From contig NZ_AFWT01000034.1 in NCBI RefSeq assembly GCF_000224065.1, forward strand, positions 1 to 50,827: a stretch of 50,827 nucleotides of DNA, read 5' to 3'. Under the pieces are notes generated by a model that was not told the origin of the DNA, ran no database searches, and saw only the letters and a program-made list of their open reading frames with translations. How positions within the stretch are numbered: the first letter of the stretch is position 1; every line of letters begins with the position of its first letter. This document shows, piece after piece, positions 1 to 12,956 of the stretch. This DNA comes from Thiorhodococcus drewsii AZ1. Its GTDB lineage: Bacteria; Pseudomonadota; Gammaproteobacteria; Chromatiales; Chromatiaceae. A program made the position numbers and the translations under genes.

Positions 1-115
1 TGACACCAACGTGGCCAGGGCGCCCTGGCAACAGGTCTTTGATGCGCTCCCATTGGTCATCGCGCAGGGCATGGCGGCGTTGTGCGATCTCGGCTCTCCT
101 CAATGTTTCGATCAT
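1..115 (-). CDS. IS5-family transposase, N-terminal part (runs off window)
   Basis: Reading left from an ATG at 115 gives about 38 residues to the window edge. They include RRHALRDDQWERIKDLLPGR followed by PGHVG, the characteristic N-terminus of IS5-family (DUF4096-type) transposases, which are DDE enzymes that cut and join the ends of the element. A TGA lies just upstream in the same frame, which fixes the ATG. The gene begins only 12 bp after the stop codon of the histidine kinase, so the left part of an insertion sequence sits directly against that gene. The catalytic DDE residues would be outside the window. The family call is from motif recognition. Confidence 0.8.
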   Translation of the reverse strand, partial: MIETLRRAEIAQRRHALRDDQWERIKDLLPGRPGHVGV

Positions 116-127
116 GATGGACGAGAA

Positions 128-3442
<3,315 letters not shown>

Positions 3443-3464
3443 CAAGCTCGATCGAATGGCATAT

Positions 3465-3881
3465 CTATTTGATGATTCTCAGCACCTTGACCGAATCGTC
3501 GACGGCGTCCCTTGGAAGATAGGCGATGGCCCCGGGATTGGCCGTCACGTAATGGAGCAAATCCTCGGCTGAGCGGAACTGCTTCGGCGGGTGACCGTTG
3601 CCGGTAAAGATCATGGTCGCCCAGTATTTTCTGAGCTCGATGTCCTTTTTGCCGGAGACCTTCCGGTAGAAGCCGACCTTGTCCGGACCGGAGGACAGCT
3701 CGACCGGATGGGCCACCTCGCCGGTCGGCAACCGCTTGGTCTTGGAGAGGAAGATGCGTGACAGCTCGGCATCGCTGATACCGTCAAGCCGACTCTCGGA
3801 ATTGACGATCACGGCCAGCTCCACTTGCGCCAAGGCAATGCTGGCGAAAAGCAGACCGAATGCGAGCATGAGCCGACGCAT
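3465..3881 (-). CDS. Small PstS-like periplasmic binding protein
   Basis: A 138-aa secreted protein with a signal peptide ending in FASIALA (about residues 1-18). The rest resembles one lobe of PstS/PBP-like phosphate-binding proteins: DGISDAELSRIFLSKTKRLP near the start of the mature protein, then PGAIAYLPRDAVDD near the end. At 138 aa it is about half the length of true PstS, so it is unlikely to be a normal ABC-transporter binding protein, and no permease or ATPase lies nearby. Its ATG overlaps the stop of the upstream porin-like gene (TGATG), implying translational coupling, and a histidine kinase follows 22 bp later. Inference: it may be the periplasmic ligand-binding partner of that kinase. 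Confidence 0.82.
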   Translation of the reverse strand: MRRLMLAFGLLFASIALAQVELAVIVNSESRLDGISDAELSRIFLSKTKRLPTGEVAHPVELSSGPDKVGFYRKVSGKKDIELRKYWATMIFTGNGHPPKQFRSAEDLLHYVTANPGAIAYLPRDAVDDSVKVLRIIK

Positions 3882-5038
3882 CAGAACATCCAGTCCAGGA
3901 GGAGCGAGACGGCATTGTGGGAGCCCTCTTCCCCCGTCTGATTCAGACTCAGTCGGTTGGTGCCAGCACCGACCTCGACATGATCGAATTGCAGCTTGAG
4001 CGCCAGACCGGGGCGAAAGTCGTAACGCACACCGAACGAATAGATCTCGTCGGTGATGCTGGATCGATCCGCCCCACCCCTCGGCATGCCGGTCCGCGGC
4101 CCGGGCAACTGCGGCCCGGGCACATCGCTGAACCTCTTGTAGCTATAGAGCAGATAGGGCGTGAACTCGCCGAATGGACGGGCGATGGAGGCATAGAAGA
4201 CCTTTTCGTCGGGCTGAACGCGGTCGACGAGCCCCTTTCCGTAACCTCCCTCGTGCACGAAATCGCCAAGCCGAACCTGCCATTCGGCGCTCCACATACG
4301 GACACCCGCGCTGCCTCGATCGACGGGCGTCGGCCTGACACCGATGGTGGTCAGCTCGGTGGTCAGCTCGGTATAGGCGACCTGTAACCAGCCTCGGCTG
4401 TCCTCCAGCCTGAGCGACAGGATCTTGATATCGTCGCTTTCGAGCTCGTCATGGACCCCGTCGCCACGGATCGGCGAGTCGTTGCGTGATCGCCCGAAGG
4501 TCGCCTGCAGCCCCAGATCGAGCGGCCCGACACACCTCTCGTACTCGATCTGCGCGCCCAGGACATTCTCGTAACCCCCGACACCGTAGAAGACCAGGGG
4601 TGGACGCGCATAGGTGCGCGCATAGCCGACGTAGGCGAGTTCGCTGCTTCTGAAATTGGGAAAACGGAACTTGCCGACGCGCGCAGAGATACCGAGAGGC
4701 GCCTCGTAGGTGAGATAGGCCCAGTCGAGATCGCCGTCCCAAGCGTCGGCCCCCATGTAATGGACCAGGCCCTGGGCCGTGATCGAGAGCGTTTCTGACA
4801 GCTGATAGCGCCCCTGCAGACCGGCCACGTCGTTGACGGCGAAATTAAACTCGGCCTTGCCGACACCGGTCGTTTGCTCCGGACTCTGCCGAAACTGCAA
4901 CCTATCGCTATCGTTGGTCGAAACGCCGATCGTCCCGAAACCGTTGATTCGAAAGGAGTCGGAGAGCTCATAGGACTGAGCCCCCGTGGACAGCATCGAG
5001 ACCAAACACCCAAGAGCGACCAAGGCCCTGTGTTTCAC
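3881..5038 (-). CDS. Porin-like outer-membrane beta-barrel protein
   Basis: 385 aa from a GTG at 5038, preceded by GGGGAGC at good spacing and opening with a clear signal peptide (VKHRALVALGCLVSMLSTGA). An ATG 17 codons upstream would bury the signal peptide, so it was rejected. The mature protein has FRINGFGTIGVSTND, many alternating aromatic/polar stretches, a FRFPNFRSSE segment and a C-terminal aromatic (LLLDWMF), as in outer-membrane barrels. Proteins of this kind often pair with small PstS-like proteins and signalling genes; here the next two genes are exactly that. The transported or sensed compound is not visible. First gene of the minus-strand operon. Confidence 0.75.
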   Translation of the reverse strand: MKHRALVALGCLVSMLSTGAQSYELSDSFRINGFGTIGVSTNDSDRLQFRQSPEQTTGVGKAEFNFAVNDVAGLQGRYQLSETLSITAQGLVHYMGADAWDGDLDWAYLTYEAPLGISARVGKFRFPNFRSSELAYVGYARTYARPPLVFYGVGGYENVLGAQIEYERCVGPLDLGLQATFGRSRNDSPIRGDGVHDELESDDIKILSLRLEDSRGWLQVAYTELTTELTTIGVRPTPVDRGSAGVRMWSAEWQVRLGDFVHEGGYGKGLVDRVQPDEKVFYASIARPFGEFTPYLLYSYKRFSDVPGPQLPGPRTGMPRGGADRSSITDEIYSFGVRYDFRPGLALKLQFDHVEVGAGTNRLSLNQTGEEGSHNAVSLLLDWMF

Positions 5039-5310
5039 GTCAAGCTCCCCGGTGCCGCTCCACGCATCGATCTCACAGACAGATCGCAACCTGTTGATTG
5101 GCCTAAAGCCAATAGAAAGGAAAGGATTCAGGCCGGCAACCCTAAAGCGCCAGGAATCCGCACGTCAAGCCGCATCGACCTCCAAATGCCCCTCCAGAGA
5201 GAATCACTGAATGTGGACTCCAAGGGCACGATCAGACGCGCGTCTTTTGACCGATAACCGTAGGCCTCAGGACAATCCGCTCAGGCAGACCACGAACAGG
5301 ATCCAGAAAC
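5039..5310. promoter_or_regulatory. Divergent intergenic region, porin operon / oxygenase
   Basis: 272 bp separating divergent genes, so it should hold both promoters. An inverted repeat TTGGC-ctaaa-GCCAA lies at 5098-5112, 60 bp upstream of the porin start, and could be an operator. CAGGA at 5298-5302 serves as ribosome site for the oxygenase. I see no convincing -35/-10 pair and no credible gene. Confidence 0.35.
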
Positions 5311-5922
5311 ATGACCCAGCCCCAAGACGCCCCTCGCCCCACGCTCACCAGCATCCGGGAAGCGAGTCCCGGCAGCTTCATCTTCGTGCGTCCGCTCGCA
5401 CTGCCGCCCGCCTTCTGCGAAGCGGTGATCGAGCGCTTCGAGGCCAACCCAGAGCAGCAGGTCGCCGGTCGGATCGGCCAGCTACGCGCCGAAAACGCCA
5501 GCATCAAGCGCACCCGCGATCTGGTGGTGAGCAACAAAGAGGACTGGAAGGACGTCGACCAGATGTTCTTCCGCTCGCTGGCCGCCGCGATCCGCGAGTT
5601 CCGCGAGGCATACCCCTATTTCAAAGGGCCCTTCAAGGATGAAGGCTATCAGGTCCAGCGCTATCTGCCAGGCGATTACTACCACTGGCACATCGACAGC
5701 GGCAGCCACGAGATGAGCCAGCGCCAGTTGGTCGCACTCTGGTATCTCAACGACGTCCCCGGCCCCGGCGGCGAGACCGAATTCCTCCACCAAGGCATCA
5801 GCGTCCGTCCCGAATGCGGCACGCTGGTGCTCTTCCCGCCCTTCTGGACCCACGAACACCGCGCCGCCACCGTGCGCGAAGGCGCCAAATACATCGCCAC
5901 CACCTGGGTCGTCTTCGCCTGA
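5311..5922 (+). CDS. 2OG-Fe(II) oxygenase, prolyl-4-hydroxylase-like
   Basis: 203 aa cytoplasmic dioxygenase that should couple decarboxylation of 2-oxoglutarate to hydroxylation of a substrate. The jelly-roll signature is complete: HWHID gives His127 and Asp129, FPPFWTHEHRA gives the distal iron ligand (His183 most likely), and GAKYIATTW supplies Lys193 for the 2-oxoglutarate carboxylate. GGETEF is the usual strand between them. The length fits bacterial prolyl-4-hydroxylase/PKHD-like proteins. The substrate (protein prolyl, free amino acid or other) cannot be told. It stands alone, followed by a short palindromic repeat and the CRISPR-Cas locus, and shows no sign of belonging to that system. 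Confidence 0.88.
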   Translation: MTQPQDAPRPTLTSIREASPGSFIFVRPLALPPAFCEAVIERFEANPEQQVAGRIGQLRAENASIKRTRDLVVSNKEDWKDVDQMFFRSLAAAIREFREAYPYFKGPFKDEGYQVQRYLPGDYYHWHIDSGSHEMSQRQLVALWYLNDVPGPGGETEFLHQGISVRPECGTLVLFPPFWTHEHRAATVREGAKYIATTWVVFA

Positions 5923-5944
5923 GGACGCAGAAAACGACCTGTCG

Positions 5945-5972
5945 CCCGGATGGAGCGCGTGCGAAATCCGGG
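5945..5972. repeat. REP-like palindrome after oxygenase gene
   Basis: CCCGGAT (5945-5951) and ATCCGGG (5966-5972) form a perfect 7-bp stem around a GC-rich loop. The sequence resembles the short CCGGAT...ATCCGG intergenic palindromes that are scattered through many proteobacterial genomes. Lying 23 bp after the oxygenase stop codon, it may also help end transcription, although no T tract follows. Confidence 0.45.
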
Positions 5973-6036
5973 TACAACCAGCCGAGCTGCTGGTCGCACG
6001 CCTTCACCAAAACAGGATCAAGGAACCAGGGACACG

Positions 6037-6147
6037 ATGGACAACTTCACGCCGTCAGACCTCAAGACCATCCTGCATTCAAAGCGGGCCAACCTCTTGT
6101 CGGCGCCACCGAGCCATCAACCATTTACGCCTGATGCTAGGCAATGA
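6037..6147 (+). pseudogene. Relic of type I-F cas1 (N-terminal 20 codons)
   Basis: An ATG at 6037 with AGGAACCAGGGA upstream opens a 36-codon frame. The first 20 residues, MDNFTPSDLKTILHSKRANL, match the conserved start of type I-F Cas1 proteins (from memory, Pseudomonas-type Cas1 begins MDDISPSELKTILHSKRANL and continues YYLQHCRV). After 6096 the similarity stops abruptly, and the frame runs on for 16 unrelated residues to TGA at 6145. No other cas1f, cas2-3 or csy sequence is seen. Inference: a type I-F cas operon once began here and was lost or replaced, with the breakpoint close to 6096, 94 bp before cas3 of the present I-C system. Confidence 0.72.
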
Positions 6148-6190
6148 CCTACTTCAAAACCCACCAAAACATTGCGCCGAGGATCTATTC

Positions 6191-8509
6191 ATGCCGCCCT
6201 ACTTCGCGCACACCAATCCTAGCCACCCAGCGGATCCAGCGTTTTGGGAGCGACTGATTACCGATTCGGTCGATACTGGACATCTCGAAAAGGTGTCAGA
6301 CCTCGCATCTGGCTATGCTGGCGAGATGATTCCTCCGGACGAGGCGGCATTGCGAGACCTTGCCATCGTCTCCGCCCGGCTACTCGGGTTGTGGCACGAT
6401 CTCGGCAAGTTCTCGGATGAGTTTCAAAACTATCTGTCAAACAGTGCAGCCAGCGAAGACGATTCACACACCATCGAGTCGAGCGGCAAAGTGGACCACT
6501 CGACCGCTGGAGCGCAACACGCGGCCCAGGCATTGCCTGGTATAGGCATTCTGCTGGCCTATGCGATTGCCGGCCATCATGCCGGCCTACCCGACGCGAT
6601 CGACCAGACCCGATCCTGCCTTCAAGCCCGTTTGAGCAAAGATGTTCCTGACTGGGCACCCTCTGTTCCAGAGCCTTTACTGAGCATCCCACCGATACCG
6701 GCCAAGGCACTTCCCGCCGACCTCGGTTCTGGAAAAGCGTGCCCGTTCTCGATCGCGTTCTTCACCCGCATGATTTTCTCCTGCCTGACGGATGCAGACT
6801 TCCTGGCAACCGAGTCATTCATGGCACCCGAGCGCACCTCGGCCCGGCCGCATGTTCCACTCGGAATCATTGACCGAATGGACAGACACCTCACCGATTG
6901 GCTCGCGCAACACTTCAGCACACCAACCACATCCGTCCAGCATGCACGCCACAAAGTCCTCACCGCCTGCATGGAAAAAGCAGAGCAGCCACCGGGGCTC
7001 TATTCACTCACGGTACCAACCGGGGGTGGTAAGACCCTCTCATCGCTGGCATTCGCCTTACGCCACGCGGCCCGCCATGGGCTGCGCCGAGTAATCTATG
7101 CCATTCCCTTTACCAGCATCATCGAACAAAACGCGGATGTCTTTCGCGATGTCTTTGCCGATCTAGGCGAAGAGGTCGTGCTGGAGCATCACTCCAATTT
7201 CGATCCCGATCAGGAAACGGTGAACTCCCGCCTCGCCAGCGAAAATTGGGATGCCCCGCTGGTCGTCACCACCAATGTCCAGTTGTTCGAATCGCTCTTC
7301 GCCAACCGCACCTCTCGATGCCGCAAGCTACACCGCATCGCCCGATCAGTAATCGTGTTGGACGAAGCCCAAACCCTTCCGGTGTCGTTGCTCGCCCCCT
7401 GCCTGCGCGCCTTGAGGGAATTGGTCGGTCACTACGGATGCACCCTGGTGCTCTGCACGGCGACCCAGCCCGCTCTCGTATTTCGGCCCGGCGAATTCGA
7501 GATCGGGCTGCCTCAGCTAACCGAAATCGTGCCCGACCCACTAGCGCTCTACGCCAACCTGAAGCGGGTCGAAGTGCGTCACGCTGGCAAGCTGAGCTTG
7601 GCAGATCTTGGAAACCGCCTGACAGAAACCAGACAGGTGCTCGTCATCGTCAACACGCGTCGCCATGCCGCTGACCTGTATCAGGCGCTCGTGGCGGAGG
7701 CCGGCGACGATGGTCACTATCATCTAAGCGCTGCCATGTGCTCACAGCACCGCAGCGAACGACTGGTGGAGATTCGCGCGCATCTGCGCAATGACGAACC
7801 ATGCCGAGTGGTCTCGACCCAACTGATCGAGGCGGGTGTAGACGTCGATTTCCCGGTCGTCTACCGGGCGATAGGCGGGATCGACGCCATCGCTCAAGCA
7901 GCTGGCCGCTGCAACCGCGAGGGTCGAAGCACACTCGGTGTCACCTGGGTGTTCGAGCCTGACGAAACGGAGCACCCGATTCCACGCGGACATCTGCGCC
8001 GTACTGCGGATGCCGCCCGCGAGATCCTGTCATTGCACGACGACATCCTGGCGCTCGACGCAATCGAAGCCTATTTCAGGCTGCATTACTGGCAGCATCA
8101 AGACCAATGGGACAAGCAAGAGATCCTGGCCTCTTTCAACTGGGGTCATCGCGAACTCCCCTTTCTGTTCGATTTCGCAACCGTTGCCAAGCGTTTTCAG
8201 TTCATCGCGGACACGCAAAAGACTGTCATCGTCCCATGGGGAGAAACTAGCCAGACGCTCATCGAACAACTGCGTTTTACTCACCGGATGCGCTTACCGC
8301 CCCCGGCGGGAATCGCACGACGGCTTCAACGCTACAGCGTGACGATTCCGCAATTCGAGTGGAAAAATGCTCTAGCGTGGGGGATTATCGAGCTGCTGCA
8401 CGGGCGGTTCGCGGTACTGGTCAGCCCGGAATTGCATTACGACCAGAACACGGGCCTCTGCCTGACGAGGGATGGCGTCTACGATCCGGAACAGCTCATC
8501 GTCGCTTGA
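6191..8509 (+). CDS. cas3: CRISPR-associated helicase-nuclease Cas3 (type I-C)
   Basis: 772 aa from ATG 6191, chosen because GAGGA lies 8 bp upstream and the protein then starts [10 protein letters not shown]; an in-frame ATG 19 codons earlier lacks these supports. N-terminal HD nuclease: WHDLGKF (His69, Asp70), His103 and AGHHAG (His129, His130). Superfamily 2 helicase: Walker A PTGGGKT (276-282), Walker B DEAQ (391-394), and motif VI region [10 protein letters not shown]. Cas3 is recruited by the target-bound Cascade complex and unwinds and shreds the target DNA. First gene of the I-C operon; cas5d follows after 58 bp. All key residues are present, so it should be active. Confidence 0.96.
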   Translation: MPPYFAHTNPSHPADPAFWERLITDSVDTGHLEKVSDLASGYAGEMIPPDEAALRDLAIVSARLLGLWHDLGKFSDEFQNYLSNSAASEDDSHTIESSGKVDHSTAGAQHAAQALPGIGILLAYAIAGHHAGLPDAIDQTRSCLQARLSKDVPDWAPSVPEPLLSIPPIPAKALPADLGSGKACPFSIAFFTRMIFSCLTDADFLATESFMAPERTSARPHVPLGIIDRMDRHLTDWLAQHFSTPTTSVQHARHKVLTACMEKAEQPPGLYSLTVPTGGGKTLSSLAFALRHAARHGLRRVIYAIPFTSIIEQNADVFRDVFADLGEEVVLEHHSNFDPDQETVNSRLASENWDAPLVVTTNVQLFESLFANRTSRCRKLHRIARSVIVLDEAQTLPVSLLAPCLRALRELVGHYGCTLVLCTATQPALVFRPGEFEIGLPQLTEIVPDPLALYANLKRVEVRHAGKLSLADLGNRLTETRQVLVIVNTRRHAADLYQALVAEAGDDGHYHLSAAMCSQHRSERLVEIRAHLRNDEPCRVVSTQLIEAGVDVDFPVVYRAIGGIDAIAQAAGRCNREGRSTLGVTWVFEPDETEHPIPRGHLRRTADAAREILSLHDDILALDAIEAYFRLHYWQHQDQWDKQEILASFNWGHRELPFLFDFATVAKRFQFIADTQKTVIVPWGETSQTLIEQLRFTHRMRLPPPAGIARRLQRYSVTIPQFEWKNALAWGIIELLHGRFAVLVSPELHYDQNTGLCLTRDGVYDPEQLIVA

Positions 8510-8567
8510 GCTATTTGGGATGGCGGGTGGACGCCGCTTGGCTGACAGCCCATTCAGGAGCGAACGC

Positions 8568-9281
8568 ATGAGCCATGGAGTACGGATGCTGGTCTGGGGC
8601 GATGCAGCCTGCTGGACCCGACCCGAGATGAAAGCGGAACGTGTCTCCTACGACGTTATGACACCGTCCGGCGCGCGTGGCGTGCTCGAAGCCATCTACT
8701 GGAAACCCCAGATCCGCTGGGTCATCGACCGCATCCACGTTCTCTCACCGATCCGCTTCACGAATATTCGACGCAACGAGGTCGCCGTAGCCGGCGATTC
8801 GGGACATAAGGTGCCAGCTGGAAAAATCTCAGCTGCGATGCAGGGAAGCCCAGCGCCGCTGTGCGTCTATGCCGACGAAACCCAAAACCGCCAGCAACGC
8901 GCCTCGCTGATCCTCCAGAATGTGCGTTACGGCATCGAAGCACATTTCGAACTGCTCGATGCACGAGAACGCGACGGCACTATCCCCACCGACCCAGCAG
9001 CCAAACATCTCGATCAGTTCAATCGCCGTCTGCGCAAAGGTGCCTGCTATCACCGCCCCTACCTCGGCTGCCGCGAGTTCGCCGCCCATTTCGGCCCGGT
9101 CGAGAGCGATTTCCCACCTAGCCCTGAAAGCCTGCGCGGTGAACGCGACCTCGGCTTCATGCTCCACGACATCGACTTCGCCGACGGCATGACACCCCGT
9201 TTCTTCCGCGCCCGCATGGTCGATGGGGTGATCGACGTGCAAGCCTGCCTCGAAGCCACCATGGAGATGCTGGGATCATGA
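8568..9281 (+). CDS. cas5: Cas5d (Cas5c), crRNA-processing Cascade subunit
   Basis: 237 aa from ATG 8568 with AGGAG 7 bp upstream; longer in-frame starts lack a ribosome site. In type I-C this RAMP protein replaces Cas6: it cuts the repeat RNA and stays on the 5' handle of the cr[23 protein letters not shown] is the conserved N-terminal stretch of the family and includes a Tyr at a likely catalytic position. The C-terminal half carries [12 protein letters not shown], another family hallmark. Its TGA overlaps the ATG of cas8c (ATGA), so the two are translationally coupled. Confidence 0.95.
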   Translation: MSHGVRMLVWGDAACWTRPEMKAERVSYDVMTPSGARGVLEAIYWKPQIRWVIDRIHVLSPIRFTNIRRNEVAVAGDSGHKVPAGKISAAMQGSPAPLCVYADETQNRQQRASLILQNVRYGIEAHFELLDARERDGTIPTDPAAKHLDQFNRRLRKGACYHRPYLGCREFAAHFGPVESDFPPSPESLRGERDLGFMLHDIDFADGMTPRFFRARMVDGVIDVQACLEATMEMLGS

Positions 9282-11095
9282 TCCTGCAATCGCTGCATGC
9301 ACTCTATGATCGATTGGTCGAGGATCCAGCCTACAAAGTCGCGCCATCTGGCTACAGCTTGCAGAAGATCAGTTTCGAGATCGTCCTGGCTTTGGATGGC
9401 GCCCTGATTCAGATCGACGATGTACGCGATCACAGCGGTAAGAAGCCAATCCCCATACAGCGCTTGGTCCCAGGCCAAAGCAAGTCGTCAGGCTCTGGAC
9501 TAAATCCCTGTTTCCTCTGGGACAACGCAGCCTACTTGCTCGGATACAAGGCCGACGATCCCAACCTTTCCGCAGACAAGCGCAACCATCTAAGGGCGCG
9601 CGCCGAGAAATCACAAGCCGCGTTTCGAGATCGACATCTGCAAGTCGAGCAAAACATCGAGGATCCCGGTTTCTCAGCAATATGCCGTTTTATCGAGCAA
9701 TGGCACCCCAAGCACTGTCGCGAACATCCAATACTCGCTGAGCTTGGAATCGGTTTCGGGGTCTTCCGGATTCAAGGCGAAACCTGCTACGTACATCAGC
9801 GCAGAAAAATCAGTGCCTGGTGGCAAGGACAGCAGCAACAGAATAACGCCGACGATTCGCAGCACGGAATGTGTCTGATTACAGGAATGATGGAACCATT
9901 GGCCCAACTCCATGAGCCAGCCATCAAAGGGATCTCTGGCGCTCAAAGCTCAGGCGCGAAAATCGTTTCATTCAACTGCGACGCCTTCTCGTCATACGGG
10001 AAGGACAAAAGCTGGAATTCGCCCGTCTCAGAGAGTGCAGCCTTCAAATATTGCACCGCACTCAATAGCATCCTGAGCGGCCCCAAAAGCGACAAACACC
10101 GGCTACACATCGGCGACACCACCGCAGTTTTTTGGACCGAGCAGCCAACCCTGATAGAGGATTTGCTCGCCAATTTGCTCGGCGGCGACTTACCGGAATC
10201 TACCCAGGACGCGAGCGCATTAGCTCGGATCAAAGCGTTGCTGCATGCCCTACGAGAAGGCTCGGCAGGAAATTTGAGCAACCTGGGCGATGATCCAGAA
10301 ACCCCTTTCTATCTCCTTGGCCTTGCCCCAAATGCCGCTCGCCTCTCCGTGCGCTTCTGGCATGTTTCGACCCTGCGTGAGCTGTTCGACCGCCTGCATT
10401 CGCACTACGAGGCACTGCGCATCGTGCCCCAATTCGGCAAGGACGCGAAACATCCAGAGCGCGAATTCCCGCCCATTTGGATGCTACTGAACGAGACGGC
10501 CCGCGAGTCGAAAGACGTTCCACCACTGCTCGGCGGCGCACTGATGCGCGCCATCATGACCGGCAGCGCATATCCAAACGCACTCGCCTCGGCCGTGATC
10601 GGGCGCATTCGCGCCGATCGCGAGATCAACTATTACCGTGCAGCCATCCTCAAGGCATGGCTGACGCGCCTGCCACGACAACGACAAGGAGAGATCCCCG
10701 TGAGCCTGGACCCCGACAAGCCCGAACCCGCCTACCGGCTCGGCCGACTCTTCGCCGTACTCGAAAAGACCCAGCAAGACGCCTTGGGCAGCATCAACGC
10801 CACCATCCGCGACCGTTTCTACAGTGCCGCCTCGGCCACTCCTGGCGTCGTATTTCCACGCTTGCTTCGCACCTATCAGCACCATCTCGGCAAGCTCAAC
10901 CCAGGAGCCAAGATCAACCGCGAGCGCTTGGTCCAGGACATCGTGGCTGGACTCGCGGCGATGCCGACCCATTTGGGCCTCCAGGACCAGGGATTGTTCG
11001 CGATCGGCTACTACCACCAGCGCAAGGATCTCTTCACTGGCCGCACGACCAAGAACCAAACCGCTCCCGCGACCCAACGGACCAACCCTGATTAA
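9278..11095 (+). CDS. cas8c: Cas8c (Csd1), large subunit of type I-C Cascade
   Basis: 605 aa, beginning in the ATGA overlap with cas5d. Csd1/Cas8c recognises the PAM and helps load Cas3 onto target DNA. Family features: [13 protein letters not shown] at the start, [12 protein letters not shown] near residue 80, [16 protein letters not shown] near 350, and [17 protein letters not shown] after residue 480. The C-terminal 131 residues can also be made separately from an internal GTG (see the nested Cas11c entry). cas7 follows after 12 bp. Confidence 0.95.
   Translation: MILQSLHALYDRLVEDPAYKVAPSGYSLQKISFEIVLALDGALIQIDDVRDHSGKKPIPIQRLVPGQSKSSGSGLNPCFLWDNAAYLLGYKADDPNLSADKRNHLRARAEKSQAAFRDRHLQVEQNIEDPGFSAICRFIEQWHPKHCREHPILAELGIGFGVFRIQGETCYVHQRRKISAWWQGQQQQNNADDSQHGMCLITGMMEPLAQLHEPAIKGISGAQSSGAKIVSFNCDAFSSYGKDKSWNSPVSESAAFKYCTALNSILSGPKSDKHRLHIGDTTAVFWTEQPTLIEDLLANLLGGDLPESTQDASALARIKALLHALREGSAGNLSNLGDDPETPFYLLGLAPNAARLSVRFWHVSTLRELFDRLHSHYEALRIVPQFGKDAKHPEREFPPIWMLLNETARESKDVPPLLGGALMRAIMTGSAYPNALASAVIGRIRADREINYYRAAILKAWLTRLPRQRQGEIPVSLDPDKPEPAYRLGRLFAVLEKTQQDALGSINATIRDRFYSAASATPGVVFPRLLRTYQHHLGKLNPGAKINRERLVQDIVAGLAAMPTHLGLQDQGLFAIGYYHQRKDLFTGRTTKNQTAPATQRTNPD
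10700..11095 (+). CDS. cas11c: Cas11c, small Cascade subunit from internal start in cas8c
   Basis: AAGGAG at 10686-10691 stands 8 bp before an in-frame GTG at 10700 (codon 475 of cas8c). Translation from it gives 131 aa starting [20 protein letters not shown], sharing the stop at 11095. Type I-C systems are known to make Cas11 from an internal start in cas8c at about this place; here the ribosome site is as strong as those of stand-alone genes. The product would line the non-target-strand side of Cascade. No independent cas11 gene is present. Expression from this start is inferred. Confidence 0.72.
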   Translation: MSLDPDKPEPAYRLGRLFAVLEKTQQDALGSINATIRDRFYSAASATPGVVFPRLLRTYQHHLGKLNPGAKINRERLVQDIVAGLAAMPTHLGLQDQGLFAIGYYHQRKDLFTGRTTKNQTAPATQRTNPD

Positions 11096-11107
11096 GGACA
11101 AGCCGCC

Positions 11108-12226
11108 ATGCAACACCGTTACGACTTCATCTACTTCTTCGATGTCCGGGACGGCAACCCGAATGGCGATCCGGATGCAGGCAACCTCCCCAGAGTCGAT
11201 CCCGAAACCGGCCACGGACTGGTGACGGACGTTTGCATCAAGCGCAAGATCCGCAATTTCGTGGCGTTGTCATACGACTACACCCGACCGAACGATATCT
11301 ACGTGCGCGAAAAGGCCGTGCTGGGCCAGTCCCATGTCGAAGCCTTCAAGGCGCTGGGATTCAACCTGGGCGAAACCGTCAGCAGGCCGGTGCCAGATAG
11401 CATGCAAGAGGCGCTGGAAGAGCTGGATCTTCCCGACGGGCTATCGCTCGACGTGAACGAAGACGGAGAAAACATCCTGACGCTTGCCCTGGACGTGGAC
11501 AAGAAGTTGGTTCAAACATGGCTCAAGGAGGTCAAGCCAAGCACCGAGATCAAAAAGCTCCTCTCAGAGATGCTCAAGGGATCCAAGGGACGCAAACCTA
11601 CCGCCGAGGAAACCGAAAAAGGGCGTGAGTGGATGTGCGCAAACTTCTTCGATATCCGCACCTTTGGCGCGGTCCTCAGCCTGAAATCGGCCCCGAATTG
11701 CGGCCAAGTCAGAGGTCCAGTCCAACTGACCTTCGCTCGAAGTATCGACCCGATTGTCTCATCCGAGCATGCGATCACCCGCGTTGCCGTTGCGACTGAA
11801 GCCGAGTCAGCGAAACAGCACGGCGACAACCGCACCATGGGCCGCAAATTCACGGTGCCTTATGGGCTCTATCGGGCGCACGGATTCATCAGTGCCCCGT
11901 TCGCGGAAAAAACAGGCTTCACCGATGCAGACCTCGATCTGTTATGGAAGGCACTGAGCCAACTGTTCGATCAAGATCGATCGGCTGCGCGCGGGGAGAT
12001 GTCGGCACGGGCATTACTCGTATTCAAACACCAGGATCGGCTTGGCAACGCCCCGGCTCACCAGTTGTTCGACCGGATCGAGGTTGCTCGCCGGAATGGC
12101 GACGGACCAGCACGCGCGTTTTCCGACTACGAAATCACACTCGATGGCGAGCCATTGGAGCGCCGTCTATCGCTAGACAAACCGCTAGATCTTGGCAAAG
12201 GAGTCACACTGACTCGCATGATCTGA
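11108..12226 (+). CDS. cas7: Cas7c (Csd2), crRNA-binding backbone of Cascade
   Basis: 372 aa RAMP protein that polymerises along the crRNA spacer. [20 protein letters not shown] near the N-terminus is the hallmark of the Csd2/Csh2 family. [12 protein letters not shown] (about 180) and [14 protein letters not shown] (about 200) are further conserved stretches. Length matches other I-C Cas7 proteins. AAGGACAAG precedes the ATG. cas4 starts 40 bp after the stop. Confidence 0.95.
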   Translation: MQHRYDFIYFFDVRDGNPNGDPDAGNLPRVDPETGHGLVTDVCIKRKIRNFVALSYDYTRPNDIYVREKAVLGQSHVEAFKALGFNLGETVSRPVPDSMQEALEELDLPDGLSLDVNEDGENILTLALDVDKKLVQTWLKEVKPSTEIKKLLSEMLKGSKGRKPTAEETEKGREWMCANFFDIRTFGAVLSLKSAPNCGQVRGPVQLTFARSIDPIVSSEHAITRVAVATEAESAKQHGDNRTMGRKFTVPYGLYRAHGFISAPFAEKTGFTDADLDLLWKALSQLFDQDRSAARGEMSARALLVFKHQDRLGNAPAHQLFDRIEVARRNGDGPARAFSDYEITLDGEPLERRLSLDKPLDLGKGVTLTRMI

Positions 12227-12266
12227 GACAAGCGGGAATGTTCAGCGACCGAGCAGGTAAGCGAAG

Positions 12267-12953
12267 ATGGCTGACAGCGATGACAACTTGCTCCCACTTT
12301 CGGCATTGCAGCACTTGCTCTACTGCGAACGTCAATGCGCGCTCATCCATCTTGAGCAGGTCTGGGAAGAGAATCGCCTGACTGCCGAGGGAGCGATCTT
12401 GCACGAGCGGGCGCACGATGGACCAGATGAGCACCGAGCAGGCGTACACATCACTCGTGGCCTCGCCGTCCATTCGCTCGCTCTGCAACTCTCGGGGCAA
12501 TGCGATGTGGTCGAATTCCATCTGCGCGAAGGCACCAGCCTTCCGCGCGGCGCGAAAGCATTGCCACGCGATGTCATCGCATCGGTCATCCCGATCGAAT
12601 ACAAGCGCGGCCGGCCCAAAAGCCATCACGCCGATGAGGTACAACTGTGCGCACAGGCATTGTGCCTGGAAGAGATGCTGGACTGTCACATTGACTTCGG
12701 CCATCTCTACTACGGCCAGAAACGTCGACGCACCGAAATCGAATTCGACGAAAAAATCCGGACCCTAACCCACCAAACAGCAACTCGCCTGCATGCTCTC
12801 ATCGCATCCGGTCGGACTCCACCACCCAGCTACGACAAAGCAAAATGCGACGACTGCTCCCTGATCGAAATCTGCATGCCCAGGATGGACCGGCGTCGCA
12901 TGGGGGCCGCGCGCTGGCTCTCGGACGCCTTGACCCAGAGCCTGAAGGAGTGA
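12267..12953 (+). CDS. cas4: Cas4 exonuclease, spacer acquisition
   Basis: 228 aa RecB-like nuclease with an iron-sulphur cluster that trims prespacers and helps choose those with a correct PAM. Nuclease residues: His46, Asp80 (GQCD) and Glu111-Tyr-Lys113 (IEYKRG). Cluster cysteines: Cys20 near the N-terminus and Cys194, Cys197 and Cys203 near the C-terminus (CDDCSLIEICMP). All are present, so it is probably active. Three bases separate it from cas1, consistent with joint action of Cas4-Cas1-Cas2. Confidence 0.94.
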   Translation: MADSDDNLLPLSALQHLLYCERQCALIHLEQVWEENRLTAEGAILHERAHDGPDEHRAGVHITRGLAVHSLALQLSGQCDVVEFHLREGTSLPRGAKALPRDVIASVIPIEYKRGRPKSHHADEVQLCAQALCLEEMLDCHIDFGHLYYGQKRRRTEIEFDEKIRTLTHQTATRLHALIASGRTPPPSYDKAKCDDCSLIEICMPRMDRRRMGAARWLSDALTQSLKE

Positions 12954-12956
12954 TCA

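Noticed and set aside
5211-5642. Plus-strand open frame overlapping the oxygenase start
   Set aside because: Arg-rich shadow frame; the oxygenase frame holds all the conserved motifs.
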